From the NCBI GenBank assembly GCA_958510825.1, contig OY294054.1:9588319-9652318 (forward strand): a stretch of DNA of 64,000 nt. The letters are read 5' to 3'. A program made the translations under genes and the position numbers. Shown piece by piece: positions 35,425 through 45,492 of the stretch (its first letter is position 1; the number at the start of each line of letters is the position of its first letter). This DNA comes from Brachypterus glaber (Eukaryota > Arthropoda > Insecta > Coleoptera > Kateretidae). The notes under the pieces were generated by a model. That model ran no database searches and was not told the DNA's origin. It saw nothing but the letters and a program-made list of their open reading frames with translations.

Positions 35425-36363
35425 TAAAACACAGGCTATCATTATATGCAATTTTTGTTTGGTAATTTTAACCAGGGACGTGCGAAATGGGGGGGCGGTG
35501 TCACTTTTTTGCCCCAAACTTTTTTATACGATTTTTTTTTGACATTTTCTCAATAAAATATTAATCTTTGATTAAAAATACATAAAAAAAAGGTACTCCT
35601 TATGTAACACAGTGGGACCAACCGTTTTCGATATAATTGCAATTAAAGAGGCAATTTCACGTTATGAGCATCAAAAATTGGAACTAAAAATCCACCAATA
35701 AAAATTTCAATACTGCAAAGAGATTCTAAATTAAAAATTACGAAAAGAAACTTCTGATACACAAATATCCACAAATCGATTTTAAGCGAGCTACAGTAGT
35801 AGGTACTCTTAAAACTAATTTTCGAACCTAGATGTATACCAGCTTTTTTTTACAGTTTTTAATGTAAAATCACCCTGCAGTATTGAAATTTTTATTGGTG
35901 CATTTTTTATTTCCTATTTTTGATGCTCAGGGCGTAAAATTGCCTCTTTTATTGCAATTTTCTTGAAAACTGGTGGCTATATGGTTACATAAAGAGTACC
36001 TCTTTATGTATTTTTAATAAAAGATTAGTATTTTGTTGAGAAAATGTCAAAAAATCTACGGATAAAAAAGTTTGGAGCAAAAAAGGTACATCGCCCCCCC
36101 ATTTCGCACGTCCCTGGTTAAAATAAATAAAAATTACATGAGATGATAACCTTTATCAGTTTTAAGGGATGTGCAAAAATTTGTTTCTGTGGTTTAGAGT
36201 GTTCCAGAAATATTAAATAAAAGCTACTTTTTAGATTTACCCTTAGGAGGGTCATAGCTCCCTTATGACTCAATTCTGACCAACCTTTATAGGAACTTTT
36301 TCTCACATTTTTTAACGTAGAATCAACTCTTAAATTGCTCGAACATATTTCTGAATAACCCTG
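35425..36363. mobile_element. Foldback element, truncated at left
   Basis: AACCAGGGACGTGCGAAATG and GGGGGG at the left face CCCCCCATTTCGCACGTCCC at the right. CAAACTTTTTT, ATTTCACGTTATGAGC-like and CACCCTGCAG words are mirrored. The right end reads GAATAACCCTG and then TA. The left outer arm is missing. Confidence 0.6.
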
Positions 36364-36694
36364 TATAGTTTCTATAAGTATGTTGTCAAAATCAATAGAA
36401 ATTACTGTTTACTGGCAGAAACCTTTTTTTAAAAACAGAATTGGATTTTCCCAGTAGGAAACATATTCTGTAGAATTCCTGTCTTGTATAAATGTGTAAA
36501 ATTGGACAAACCAGGTAACACGTGAAATAAATGCGAAATTTTTATTTTTTTTCATTTTAACCCAGTTCTTAAATATTAGATTATACTATACTATAGGTTA
36601 GTTTACCAGCAGGCCCCTAGTGGCTATGCATTTTACCGAGAGAATACCAATACCTCCGAAACTACGCGTTTTTAGAAATGTACATGTTTAATAA
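36364..36694. other. No gene; AT-rich spacer
   Basis: Nothing recognisable lies between the foldback end and the LINE tail. Confidence 0.35.
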
Positions 36695-37740
36695 TAATAA
36701 TAATTTTTTATTTCCATAGACTTACGTATCGGATAATGTCAAATACAAATATAAATCTTAAAGTAACTAAATAAAATAATTAATAAACAGACATATAATA
36801 TAAAATAGTACAATTTAAAAATATTTAATTTTACCATTTATCTAAAAACTCAGATAGAGTATAAAAAAGATTTGATTTAAAAAAATTCTTTGTCCTTGCT
36901 TTAAATTGAAAAAAGCTGTTTAATTCCTTTAAATATTTTGGCAAAATGTTGTACAGCCTGATAGCTGTGATTTTGGTAGAATTTCTAATTGCGCATATGG
37001 AACGTTCAAGTATTACGTAACATAAATTTTGATCATTTTGGACCCCCACCCCCCCCCCTGTAACGCTATTTTCCTATACCATTAGCATGGGCCTAACACT
37101 TAAAATGACCTCCACCCCGCCCTAGGAGCGTTACGTAATACTTGAACGTTCCCATAGTTATGATTGGTACATATAAAACATTTTGATTTCTTGTGTCTTA
37201 ATTATTTACTTGGCCAACCGTAGTAAAATCATTGATATTTTTCTTAACATAAAGGACACACTGGAATACATACATGTTGAAAATCGTCAATACAATTTTC
37301 TTTAAAAATATTTCTACAGCTTGAATTGTACGGTACTCTAAACATAAAGCGAAGTATTCTTTTTTGCATTACCAATACTTTATCAGTATTTGAGCTGTTT
37401 CCTCAACAAAGAATCCCATAGGCCAAAACTGAGTTAATAGATCCGTAATAAAAATTCAAAAGAGTATACTTTTTACAGAATTTCTTAGCTGCAAAACACA
37501 GAAACTTTTGAAAGACAGTGTTTTCACCAACTTGTCTAAATGATTTTTCCAAGATAAAGTAAAGAGTCCATATAGATACCTAAAAACTTACAGTTGTCGC
37601 TTTGCTGAAGAGATTTGTTTTCTGACCTAACCAAAATGCTGTAAATAGTAACTCTAGGGGGTGATAAAATACAAGATTTGTTTTATCTCTATTTAATATC
37701 AAGCCATTTTTATTGTACCACTGTTTATATAAAGTTTTTT
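36695..37740 (-). mobile_element. Degraded CR1/Jockey-like LINE, 3' part
   Basis: On the minus strand, 37740 to ~37400 shows decayed reverse-transcriptase text: WYNKNGLILNRDKTNLVF (the W...N.L.LN..KT motif after the catalytic region) and, in another frame, FLGIYMD. The C-terminal end at 36831-36985 reads LYNILPKYLKELNSF and later ALF-like YTLSEFLDKW, as at the C-terminus of the 41.2-kb ORF (FFNKLPLSLKSL ... YSLEEF). An (ATT)n 3' tail lies at about 36692-36706, again as in that element. Several frameshifts and an inserted MITE (36998-37153) show it is dead. Confidence 0.75.
36998..37153. mobile_element. Harbinger-like MITE inserted in LINE
   Basis: TGGAACGTTCAAGTATTACG faces CGTAATACTTGAACGTTCCC. 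ATA is repeated outside (36995-36997, 37154-37156). The centre has a C-run/CCCTGTAACGC word shared with 38192-38333. It separates LINE coding text on both sides, so it is younger than the LINE. Confidence 0.75.
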
Positions 37741-38191
37741 TTCATCATTCTATAACCAGTTATTATGTGAAGTCTTTTTTTTTCAAACATTTGGAAAAAA
37801 TTTAAATGAATTAAACAAGAAATAAAAAAGTTTATATAAAAGAGTCTAAAAATGCTTAGTTTCTTAGATATACACGGTATTTGTCCTAAAATTGTACTGA
37901 AAATAAGGTTTTTAATTAATAACTCTTGTACCCTTTGAGCTAGAGCGACGAGGTTTTGTATGTATACTAGTATCAATCAGAGCAGTTAGTTTATGTTAAT
38001 TTATTTTTTTAATCTATCCAGAGGCATAGACAGACAAAATATGTGCAGCTTAACACATTTTTGCCCCAAACTCTTTTATGTGTATTTTTTTTATTTTTCG
38101 TAAAAAATATAGATTCCTTGAGTAAAAATATATATAAAAAATGTCATATAGCGTAACACTGTAGAAGCAACGGTTAAAAAAAATGAAATTA

Positions 38192-38333
38192 GGGAACTTT
38201 CAAGTATTACGTAACGCTCCTAGGGGGGGGGAGTGTTACGCCCATGTTAATGGTATAGGAAAATATATAGCGTTACAGGGGGGGGGGGTCCAAAATGATC
38301 AAAACTTGCGTTACGTAATACATGAACGTTCCC
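38192..38333. mobile_element. Harbinger-like MITE with TTA duplication
   Basis: GGGAACTTTCAAGTATTACG faces GTAATACATGAACGTTCCC. TTA is duplicated exactly (38189-38191, 38334-38336). Inside are GGGGGGGG runs and TAACGCCC/GTTACAGGG words as in 36998-37153. Confidence 0.85.
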
Positions 38334-38558
38334 TTAAGAGGAAGTAACATTTTGTGACATCAAATATTACTTATTAAAATGCTATTACTTTTTTAATATT
38401 AAATTTAGGTATATCGCTGAGGAATATTTTTTTGCTTAGTTTTTAAATAAAGAATCGCCCTGCAGCATTAAAATTTTATTGTTGCTTTTTTTGTGCCCCA
38501 TTTAATACGTCCATCTTTAAAGTGCCGTAGCTCCCTTATAGTCCAAGAGCTGGCGTCG

Positions 38559-38789
38559 AAAATGTGCAAGAGTTTTCTGAAGGCTAACATTTTTAGATTA
38601 GGTTACATTTTAGTGATGGAAAGTTACTGTAGAGTCAGAACTTCCGGTACCGGGACACCTGGCGCTGGGACCTTTGCGAGCGTCCCAGCGCCAGGTGTCT
38701 CGGAAGTGCTAACTCTACAGTAGCTTTCCATCACTAAAATATAACCTAACATGAAAATATTAGCCTTCAGAAAGCTCTTGCACATGTTC
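38559..38789. repeat. Long hairpin 1 with GC-rich stem tip
   Basis: AATGTGCAAGAGTTTTCTGA and onward through GTTACTGTAGAG is complemented by the right arm ending AAGCTCTTGCACATGTT. At the tip, GGGACACCTGGCGCTGGGAC pairs with GTCCCAGCGCCAGGTGTC (about 38651-38702). Arms are ~100 bp with few mismatches. Similar peptides on both strands come only from the palindrome. Confidence 0.8.
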
Positions 38790-38815
38790 TCAGACTAGTC
38801 CAAGAGCTGGCGTCC

Positions 38816-39050
38816 AAAAAGGTGCAAACGTTTTCTGAATGCTAATATTTTCAGATTAGGTTACATTTTAGTGATGGAAAGTTACTGTAGAGACAGTACT
38901 TTCGGTACCGGGACACCTGGCTGGGACCTTTGGGAGCGTCCCAGCGCCAGGTGTCCCGGAAGTGCTGACTATATGGTAACTTTCCATCACTAAAATATAA
39001 CCTAATCTAAAAATATTAGCCCTCAGAAAACTCTTGCACATTTTCGACGA
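38816..39050. repeat. Long hairpin 2, tandem to hairpin 1
   Basis: A diverged head-to-tail copy of hairpin 1. The left arm has lost three bases in the GC-rich tip (CACCTGGCTGGGAC against CACCTGGCGCTGGGAC), while the right arm keeps CCCAGCGCCAGG. Both units start after AGTCCAAGAGCTGGCGTC. Confidence 0.8.
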
Positions 39051-39559
39051 CAGCTCTCCGACTATTAGGGCTATTTTTCCCTGATATATGTTCCTTCGTT
39101 GGTTTTTCATGTTTTGTGATGTAGAATCACCTCCTTTATTTAATGCCAAAAGACTGCAAACACCGTGTATAAAGATTTACTTTTATAAAATTATAAAAAT
39201 TTTGTAATAAATGTTACCCCTCGGTTTACCCCCTTATTTGAATCGTATTTTTTTTTTGACACACTATGTCATTAAACGGTTTGTTTTGAGTAAAAAAGTT
39301 TTTATAAACATGTATAAAAATACATGGTTTCGTAGATACGGTCATTCTTTCGGTAAACTGCATGCCAATACGGGCCTGTTTATTAGTATTCAAACAGAAT
39401 GGCAAAAGAGAAAAACGAAATTTCAAACAGTCGGGTTAAAGCTGGACTAATCATAAATGCAATGCTGTTGGTTTTTCCAGTTTCTACCGAGTTCGCCAAG
39501 CGTTGGTTTTTTAGATCTTGGGTACATATGATGATTTTTAAGTAGATAAACTCTTTTTA

Positions 39560-40220
39560 AGGGGTGATTCTACATCAAATAATATTTAAAAAAAATCCTA
39601 TAAACGCATTTCCAAAAACGACTTGTAAAAGAGCTATGCCCCTTCAAGAGTGGCTCTAAAAATTAGCTTTTTATGTATAACTCAGGAACTCTTTGAGCTA
39701 TAGCATCGATGTTTTGCAAGTAATCTTAATAAGGCTATCATACCAAGCTATGTTTATGTAGATATTTTAACCAGAAGCGTGCAAAACAAGCCTTATCATT
39801 TTTTTGCCTTAAAAGTGTTTTTGCGTAACTTTTTTGTAAGTTTTTTTTACATTTTGTTTAACCTCGTACTATTCTACTTAATTAAGCATCCCCTAAGTCC
39901 AGGTCTTGTGTGGGCTAGTAGTAGAGGGAACCACCGGCTTTAATTGACTTTCGAACCAATTTATAGGGAATGTCCGCTTCACTTCACGCCTTCGTCAAAT
40001 TTCAATTATTAATTAACTGAAAAAGGCAAATCGGCGCCGGTGAGAATCGAACTCACGCTATTTGTGTAGTAAACTTGCCAACTACGACGCGGTAGTCCAC
40101 TACACCAATCCTGTGTTGTTAGAAAATGATATCCAAAAAAAAATTGTTTTTCTTTTTTGGTACAAAAATTTTTTTCTTTAAGGTTCTTAGCAAAATTATC
40201 TTTTAATTTAATCATTTTAA
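39560..40220. mobile_element. Foldback-family fragment interrupted by SINE
   Basis: GGGGTGATTCTACATC, AACTCAGGAACTCTTTGAGC and AACCAGAAGCGTGCAAAAC match the left arm of the 30.2-kb foldback. The SINE at 39855-40111 interrupts it and the sequence resumes only briefly. Confidence 0.5.
39855..40111 (-). mobile_element. tRNA-derived SINE, copy 2 (different head)
   Basis: Body and tail are those of the other SINEs (GAATAGTACGAGG, CTACTACTAGCCCACAC, GGCGCC, GTTCGATTCTC). The 5' head on the minus strand reads GGATTGGTGTAGTGGACTAC and then CGCGTCGTAGTTGGCAAG, instead of the GGGAGGCATAGCG head of copies 1 and 3. Its A-box-like segment is TGGTGTAGTGG. Confidence 0.8.
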
Positions 40221-40356
40221 AATTTAATCATTATCTGTTTAACCAATTGGTTGCTACTGGGACTACTTGGTAACATATTTACAGGAAATAGTTACCCTCG
40301 TAAACTTTATTTTGATAATTATTTTTTTGTTAACATTCTAAGCCACATTAAGCCCA

Positions 40357-40478
40357 AAATAGTATATTAAAGTACTAGTTTCATAACACTCGTTTTTACG
40401 GCGCACGCCTCTCGTTTCCTAAACTTTTACTCGTGGGCTTAAAAACGTGTTATGAAACGAGTGCTTTAAACTATTTTT
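40357..40478. mobile_element. Short hairpin MITE, relative of 26292-26481
   Basis: AAATAGTATATTAAAGTACT and TTCATAACACTCGTTTTTA at the left are mirrored by TAAAAACGTGTTATGAAACG and GTGCTTTAAACTATTT at the right. Confidence 0.65.
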
Positions 40479-40982
40479 TCTATTTTGCTTTAAAATTTGA
40501 AAAAAATGTACAATAATTTAGACCGATTTGGTTTGGACTTCTGTTTTGGGTTGGCAATACAATTTTCGCCATGTTTGAAATTCAAAGATCAAATTATATT
40601 TTGATATCTTTTATAGTTAGCTCTTCTCTTTTCCACTGCAAGTAACCAAGCCACAATTTTAACAAGGTAAAAATTAATATTTAAGTTGAAAATTAAAGTT
40701 TTAGACGATGTTGACATTAGCACGTAGGGATTCCAGGTTTCGGCATCCGGATCCCGAAAATTTCAAAAAGTTCGGGATCCCGATCCCGAAATGTAAAAAG
40801 GTATTTCATCAGAAATTTATTATATAATATACTAAATAAATAAAATTATATAATTTAAACTAAAAACTTGTTATTAAAATAACGAGTATTAACCATATTT
40901 TATTTATATTTTATTAAAATAAAAAATTTGTAGTTTTGTATAAAAAAGTTTTATTAAATAAATATTACCTTCTTAGTTTTAA

Positions 40983-43480
40983 AATAATAATAATAATAAT
41001 AATAATCTTTATTTCGCATAAACACTTCTGATACAAAAGTAACTAAAAATATTTATTGAAAGTTTGTCAAAAAGAGTGGTGCTGGCTTACTAAAACCTGC
41101 CTTGCAGAAAAAAATGCATGTATAAATATAAAAATACGGACAATTTAAAACACATTTAAAAAAAATACATATTTAAAAGTAACAGAAAATAAATAAATAA
41201 TATACTTAATATAAAAAGTTGTTTAAACAGATGAGTGAAACTCTTCCAGGCTATATGGTTCTAAGTCGCAAATGTAGTTGTATAGACTATTTTTAAACTT
41301 AGTCCTATTGTTTTTTAAACTTTTTAAACTCAGAGGCAGTTTGTTGAAAAACTGTATTGACGAATAATATGATCCTTTCTCATATGTGACTAGTCGATGT
41401 TTTGGAAAACTATAGTCTAGGACTCTGTCCGATTCCAGGCCTCGAAAAAGGTGCATATTCTTTACCAGGAATAAGACAGACTCGTATACATATAGCCCGA
41501 TTACAGTCAGGATCCTGCTTGATTTAAATTTGTTTCGACAAGATTCATTGTACGATAGCCCAAGCATTTTGCGAAGTGCTCTTTTTTGACATATAAAAAC
41601 CGACTCTATATTCCTGCATTTCCCCCAAAAGATGATTCCATATTTAAGGAGACTCTGAAAATTCGAAAAGTATACTACTCTAAGGGTACTCACATCAACG
41701 TAACTCTTCATTACATGGAGCGAGTAGCTGACTTTGTTTAATTTTCCTCGCAAACGATCTACATGTGAAAACCAATTTAAGTTTTCGTCTATTTGAAGAC
41801 CCAAAAATTTTACTTCTTCTGAAAGTTCCCTTCTTACCTTAGATATGTTTATAGTATTATGTTCCTGTTGTCTCATTTTGAACATAATAAAGTTTGTTTT
41901 TTCTTCATTTAAAATGAGTTTATTACTTTCTAACCAGGATTTTACTGCAATAAAGAGAGCTTCAGTTTCCATGCTTAAATTATCAAAGGAATTTGATTTA
42001 ACTAAAAAATTTGAATCATCAGCGAAACTGATCAAGGATTGATTACAATTTTGTAGCGTCATATATAGATCGTTCACGAAGATAATAAACAGTAAAGGTC
42101 CCAATATGCTACCTTGTGGGATCCCAACCTCAATATTTTTTATATCTGACAAATATTTAATAAAATTTTCAAATATTTGTACCTGTTGGGTTCTGTTGGA
42201 TAGATAGGATTTTAGCCACTGCAGAGCAGGGCCTCTCACTCCATATCTTTCAAGTTTTTCAAATAAAATTTCATAATTTAGACAGTCAAAAGCTTTTGAT
42301 AGATCCAAAAGAATTGCTAAGATAACTTGTTTATTTTCAAAACCATCCAGAATACTTTGTAAGAAGCCATGCACCGCAGTCTCCACCGATCTACCCTTCA
42401 GATACCCATGTTGTGTGTTTTTAAACAGACCATATTTATTAAAAAAACTTATAATTTTCTTGGCCATAGCCATCTCAAAGAGCTTTGAAAATGAGGATAA
42501 TAAACTAATAGGTCGATAATTTTTTATTGAGGTTGGGTCTCCCTTTTTATAGATAGGAATAACAATTGCGGCCTTCAATCTGTCAGGAAAGATTCCATGC
42601 AACAAAGAGTTATTTATGATGCGAGTAATTGGTGTACATAGCTCGTTTTTGCAATATTTAAGTAAACTTGTCGAAATTTCATCGTTACCACAACTATTTT
42701 TGCTTTTTAGCTCATAGAAAAGATTCATACATTCTGTTTCTGTGATTGGTTCAATGAACATTGAATTTAAGTTAAAAGGGACTTTACAATTAAAAGTACT
42801 TTTTTTTGTATTTGACAATAAATCATTTACACAATTTAAGGTGTACTCATTAAATTCATTTGTCACATTTTTAGGATTTCCAATAAGCAATACATTGTTT
42901 TTTGAAGCATTGGTTCTTCGTATGCTGTTTATTATATTCCATACCGTTTTCGATTTATTTTGTGACAAGTGAATTTGATGTGTATACTCCCTTTTTTTCG
43001 CATGTGCTAGGGCCGAATTGTAGGCTTTTTTTATAGCATTATACATAGAATTAAAAAAAGGATTATGATTTGTTAAAACATAGTATATATCCAGCTGGTT
43101 TTTATAAAATTTTACTTCAGGATCATTTTTGTAATCATTACTTTTTTGTTTTATATTACAGCGTTTTTTAGGAAAACATTTATTGAAAATTGGCAAAACA
43201 GTATTCATAAATAACATCATCATCAGGACAAGACAATACATTTTCCCAATTTTCTTCTTCAATTTTGTTTTTAAATTTTAGTTTATTTTTTTCACTAAAA
43301 CTCCTAGTAAATTTATATTTTTTTGTAATATTTTTTTTACCTGGGTAAGTTATTTTTATTAATTTATGATCGGATATGTGTTTTTCTGTACACTCACCTT
43401 GATATATACTAACATTTGTGAAAATATTGTCAATACACCTTTTTTCATTACAGTTTATTCTCCTATCTATTCTACTATAC
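40983..43480 (-). mobile_element. Non-LTR retrotransposon (LINE), 5' truncated
   Basis: Reading on the minus strand: an endonuclease C-terminus (43480 to about 43200), a reverse transcriptase ORF (to 41223), a ~200-bp 3' UTR and an (ATT)n tail at 40983-41006. CIDNIFTN (about 43420) and SDHKLIKI (about 43370) are typical of the final part of the apurinic-type endonuclease. A stop just upstream of the CID motif and lack of earlier endonuclease text mark the 5' truncation. No target duplication was identified. Confidence 0.85.
41223..43262 (-). CDS. LINE reverse transcriptase (ORF2 part)
   Basis: The RNA-dependent DNA polymerase of a non-LTR retrotransposon, acting by target-primed reverse transcription. 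Across the 679-codon frame the RT motifs appear in order: IPIYKKGD (~236-242), YRPISLLSSFSKLFE (~249-263), LLDLSKAFD with catalytic D320, GIPQGSILGPLLF (~380-392), FADD with D415-D416, LILNEEKTNF (~449-458) and VKFLGLQID (~484-492). The C-terminus has the LPLSLKSL...YSLEEF end seen in CR1/Jockey-like LINEs, with no RNase H. The first ~20 codons (starting at TTG) are out of frame with the true protein. The other frame there reads EEENWENVLSCPDDDV and continues upstream into the endonuclease, so one frameshift lies near 43.18 kb. From there down the frame is intact, which makes it the youngest coding copy in the window. Clade assignment is tentative. Confidence 0.9.
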   Translation of the reverse strand: MKKKIGKMYCLVLMMMLFMNTVLPIFNKCFPKKRCNIKQKSNDYKNDPEVKFYKNQLDIYYVLTNHNPFFNSMYNAIKKAYNSALAHAKKREYTHQIHLSQNKSKTVWNIINSIRRTNASKNNVLLIGNPKNVTNEFNEYTLNCVNDLLSNTKKSTFNCKVPFNLNSMFIEPITETECMNLFYELKSKNSCGNDEISTSLLKYCKNELCTPITRIINNSLLHGIFPDRLKAAIVIPIYKKGDPTSIKNYRPISLLSSFSKLFEMAMAKKIISFFNKYGLFKNTQHGYLKGRSVETAVHGFLQSILDGFENKQVILAILLDLSKAFDCLNYEILFEKLERYGVRGPALQWLKSYLSNRTQQVQIFENFIKYLSDIKNIEVGIPQGSILGPLLFIIFVNDLYMTLQNCNQSLISFADDSNFLVKSNSFDNLSMETEALFIAVKSWLESNKLILNEEKTNFIMFKMRQQEHNTINISKVRRELSEEVKFLGLQIDENLNWFSHVDRLRGKLNKVSYSLHVMKSYVDVSTLRVVYFSNFQSLLKYGIIFWGKCRNIESVFICQKRALRKMLGLSYNESCRNKFKSSRILTVIGLYVYESVLFLVKNMHLFRGLESDRVLDYSFPKHRLVTYEKGSYYSSIQFFNKLPLSLKSLKNNRTKFKNSLYNYICDLEPYSLEEFHSSV

Positions 43481-44100
43481 TAAAAATAAACACTATAAAA
43501 AACAAAATAAACTCTAATACAAGTAAGAATTTTTTCTTCATATATAATTTTTTTTCTTGCTTTTTTAGCGTTTATTTCGTAGGAAAGTCCCTATAAATAA
43601 ATACTAAATACTTTATAATGTTTACTTTAAAATTAAGAATATTTCTTTAATAACTTTTTTTCACGATGTACAATTAACATAATGTATGATTGTATCACGA
43701 AAACAGTTTTTCAAAATTGCTCAGCCCGTTTTTTAAGAAACTGTCTAGACCCCAGCCTGGAGTCTCCAGGGGTGCGTTTTCACCATCGAAAACAAAAAAA
43801 TACTAAGCGCAAATCACAATTACACATCGAGTTTAATAAATAAATTCGTTACATAAAAGGATAGCCTTAATCAATTATAAGGCATGTGCAATGAATAAAA
43901 ATAACTTTTCAGATGTACCCTTAGGAGGACTCCCTACTCCGTAGGGATCATTTCCGGACTAACCTTTATAGGATTTTTTTTTCATATTTTTGGACTTATA
44001 ATCACTCCTTTAAATTTTGTACCCTATTTATGAATCACCCTGTATAACTCGATTTTTATTAATATAATAAAAAAATTATCTAAAAAAATATTTAAGTTGA
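43481..44100. other. No gene; foldback-family fragment at 43858-44042
   Basis: GATAGCCTTAATCAATTATA, CCTTAGGAGGACTCCCT and GAATCACCCTGTATA match the right arm of the foldback family (compare 36.2-36.4 kb). It is a solitary arm. Confidence 0.45.
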
Positions 44101-45050
44101 AAAGGAGGGTATCGGATTTTGGGCTAAATCACCTGCAACGATAAGACTTTACATGCTAATAGATACATAAAAAATAAATACTTAGCCAAAATTTCAGCCC
44201 TTTTTACTTCCCGGAACATACTTTAATTAATTATTTTAATTACGAATTTTGACATATGTCAATGCACGATTTGGCAACATTGCACCTAACGAAGCTTCAA
44301 GTGTCAAGTGTCATGTCGTCGAAATAAAAATAACTTTGCACATTGACTACTACAGTGGGGCCAAAGGAAAGGGTCTGTGTTGTGTTCACTGCTCTCGACT
44401 ATAAAATTTAAATATTTTGTAGTGTTTTATTAGTTTTTACGTATTTACAATACAGTAACTCAATGTGTAATTAGGCTGGACTGTTGTGACTAGTTTCTTA
44501 AGTTTCAGTACGATTATGGAGTTATTTTCGAGGTATTTATACTATAATAACATTGTAAGCAAACCAGCAGCTTCAACGATAACTTAAAACATGCAGTTTC
44601 ATGGGACAGTGTTGCCCCAGACAAGTAATTTAATGTGGCTTTTAACGTGTTAGATAAGTTTATTTCCATGGTATGATTTAAAATTAGATTATGAAAAAGT
44701 TACACATAGATTTTTAACATAAATCAATATACTTAATTAATATTGTAGTGTTTTTATTATACATTCTACCTAAATGTTATTATGTTGGTTTTTAGATAAA
44801 CAAAAAATATTACTTTTTTCAGTATGATAAAGAGTCAAATTTAGCTCAAGAATAATGCATTGTTGTCGGGTTTACGATAACAAATAGTTCCTGGCGAGTT
44901 GTTTATTTTTTTTTTCATTTTGTTCTTTATTAACAAATAAACTTGCAAGTACCAGTACACAGTTTTATATCATTTCTTTTCATCATTTTGAACTTTTTTA
45001 ATCAAATACATGTTTTTTCTCATTTAGCCCAAAACTCTCATTTAAACTGA
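44101..45050. mobile_element. Possible TIR element with GGGCTAAAT ends
   Basis: GGAGGGTATCGGATTTTGGG with CTAAATCAC at the left roughly mirrors CATTTAGCCCAAAACTC with GATATCCTTC at the right. The match is gapped and no target duplication is clear. A truncated relative lies at 16557. No coding content. Confidence 0.35.
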
Positions 45051-45147
45051 TATCCTTCTTTGCTTCTTAACAAAATTTGTAATAGCATTTTTATCGTAAG
45101 ATGCATATTTACCGACTCACCGGAACGGACTTTTTGGTGGGGTGAAC

Positions 45148-45246
45148 CAAGCTAGCGGACAGCAAATCTCCCGGTGAAAAACTAACAGGAGTGCAATTTG
45201 CAATTTCAACCTAGGAATTCATCGTCATTTGACTGGACTAAATAAA
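45148..45246 (+). repeat. Dispersed repeat, copy A
   Basis: CAAATCTCCCGGTGAAAAAC, TAACAG and, further on, ATTTGACTGGACTA match the complement of 53045-53180. Ends were not defined. Confidence 0.55.
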
Positions 45247-45492
45247 ATTAAAATAGATTTATGACCACGAGTGGTAAACCGCCGTGGCATTTTGTGTAAA
45301 TCTCGAGTTGCATTTTATGACACTCCAGGATTTTATGTCACTTTTTTTTTCTCAAAAATGCCACGTCAAATTTTGTGAAGCGAGTGTAAACTTTTACACC
45401 CAATTTATTAGTGTACACTTTTCTTAGACAAAATGTTACCTCTAAAATGATCTGTTAGTCTAATGATTTGTCAGTCGGTCTGTATGTACTGT

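Larger units (their letters stand above)
37840..39167. mobile_element. Foldback-family element with nested insertions
   Basis: Family words are present: TAATAACTCTTGTACCCTTT at the left; GTAGAATCACCTCC and AACACCGTGTATA at the right; CCGTAGCTCCCTTATA in the middle. It contains a Harbinger-like MITE (38192-38333) and two tandem hairpins (38559-38789, 38816-39050). The limits are approximate. Confidence 0.5.

Noticed and set aside
38493..39149. Coding frames with similar peptides on both strands
   Set aside because: The similarity is produced by the palindromic hairpins; no domain is present and the frames run through loop sequences.
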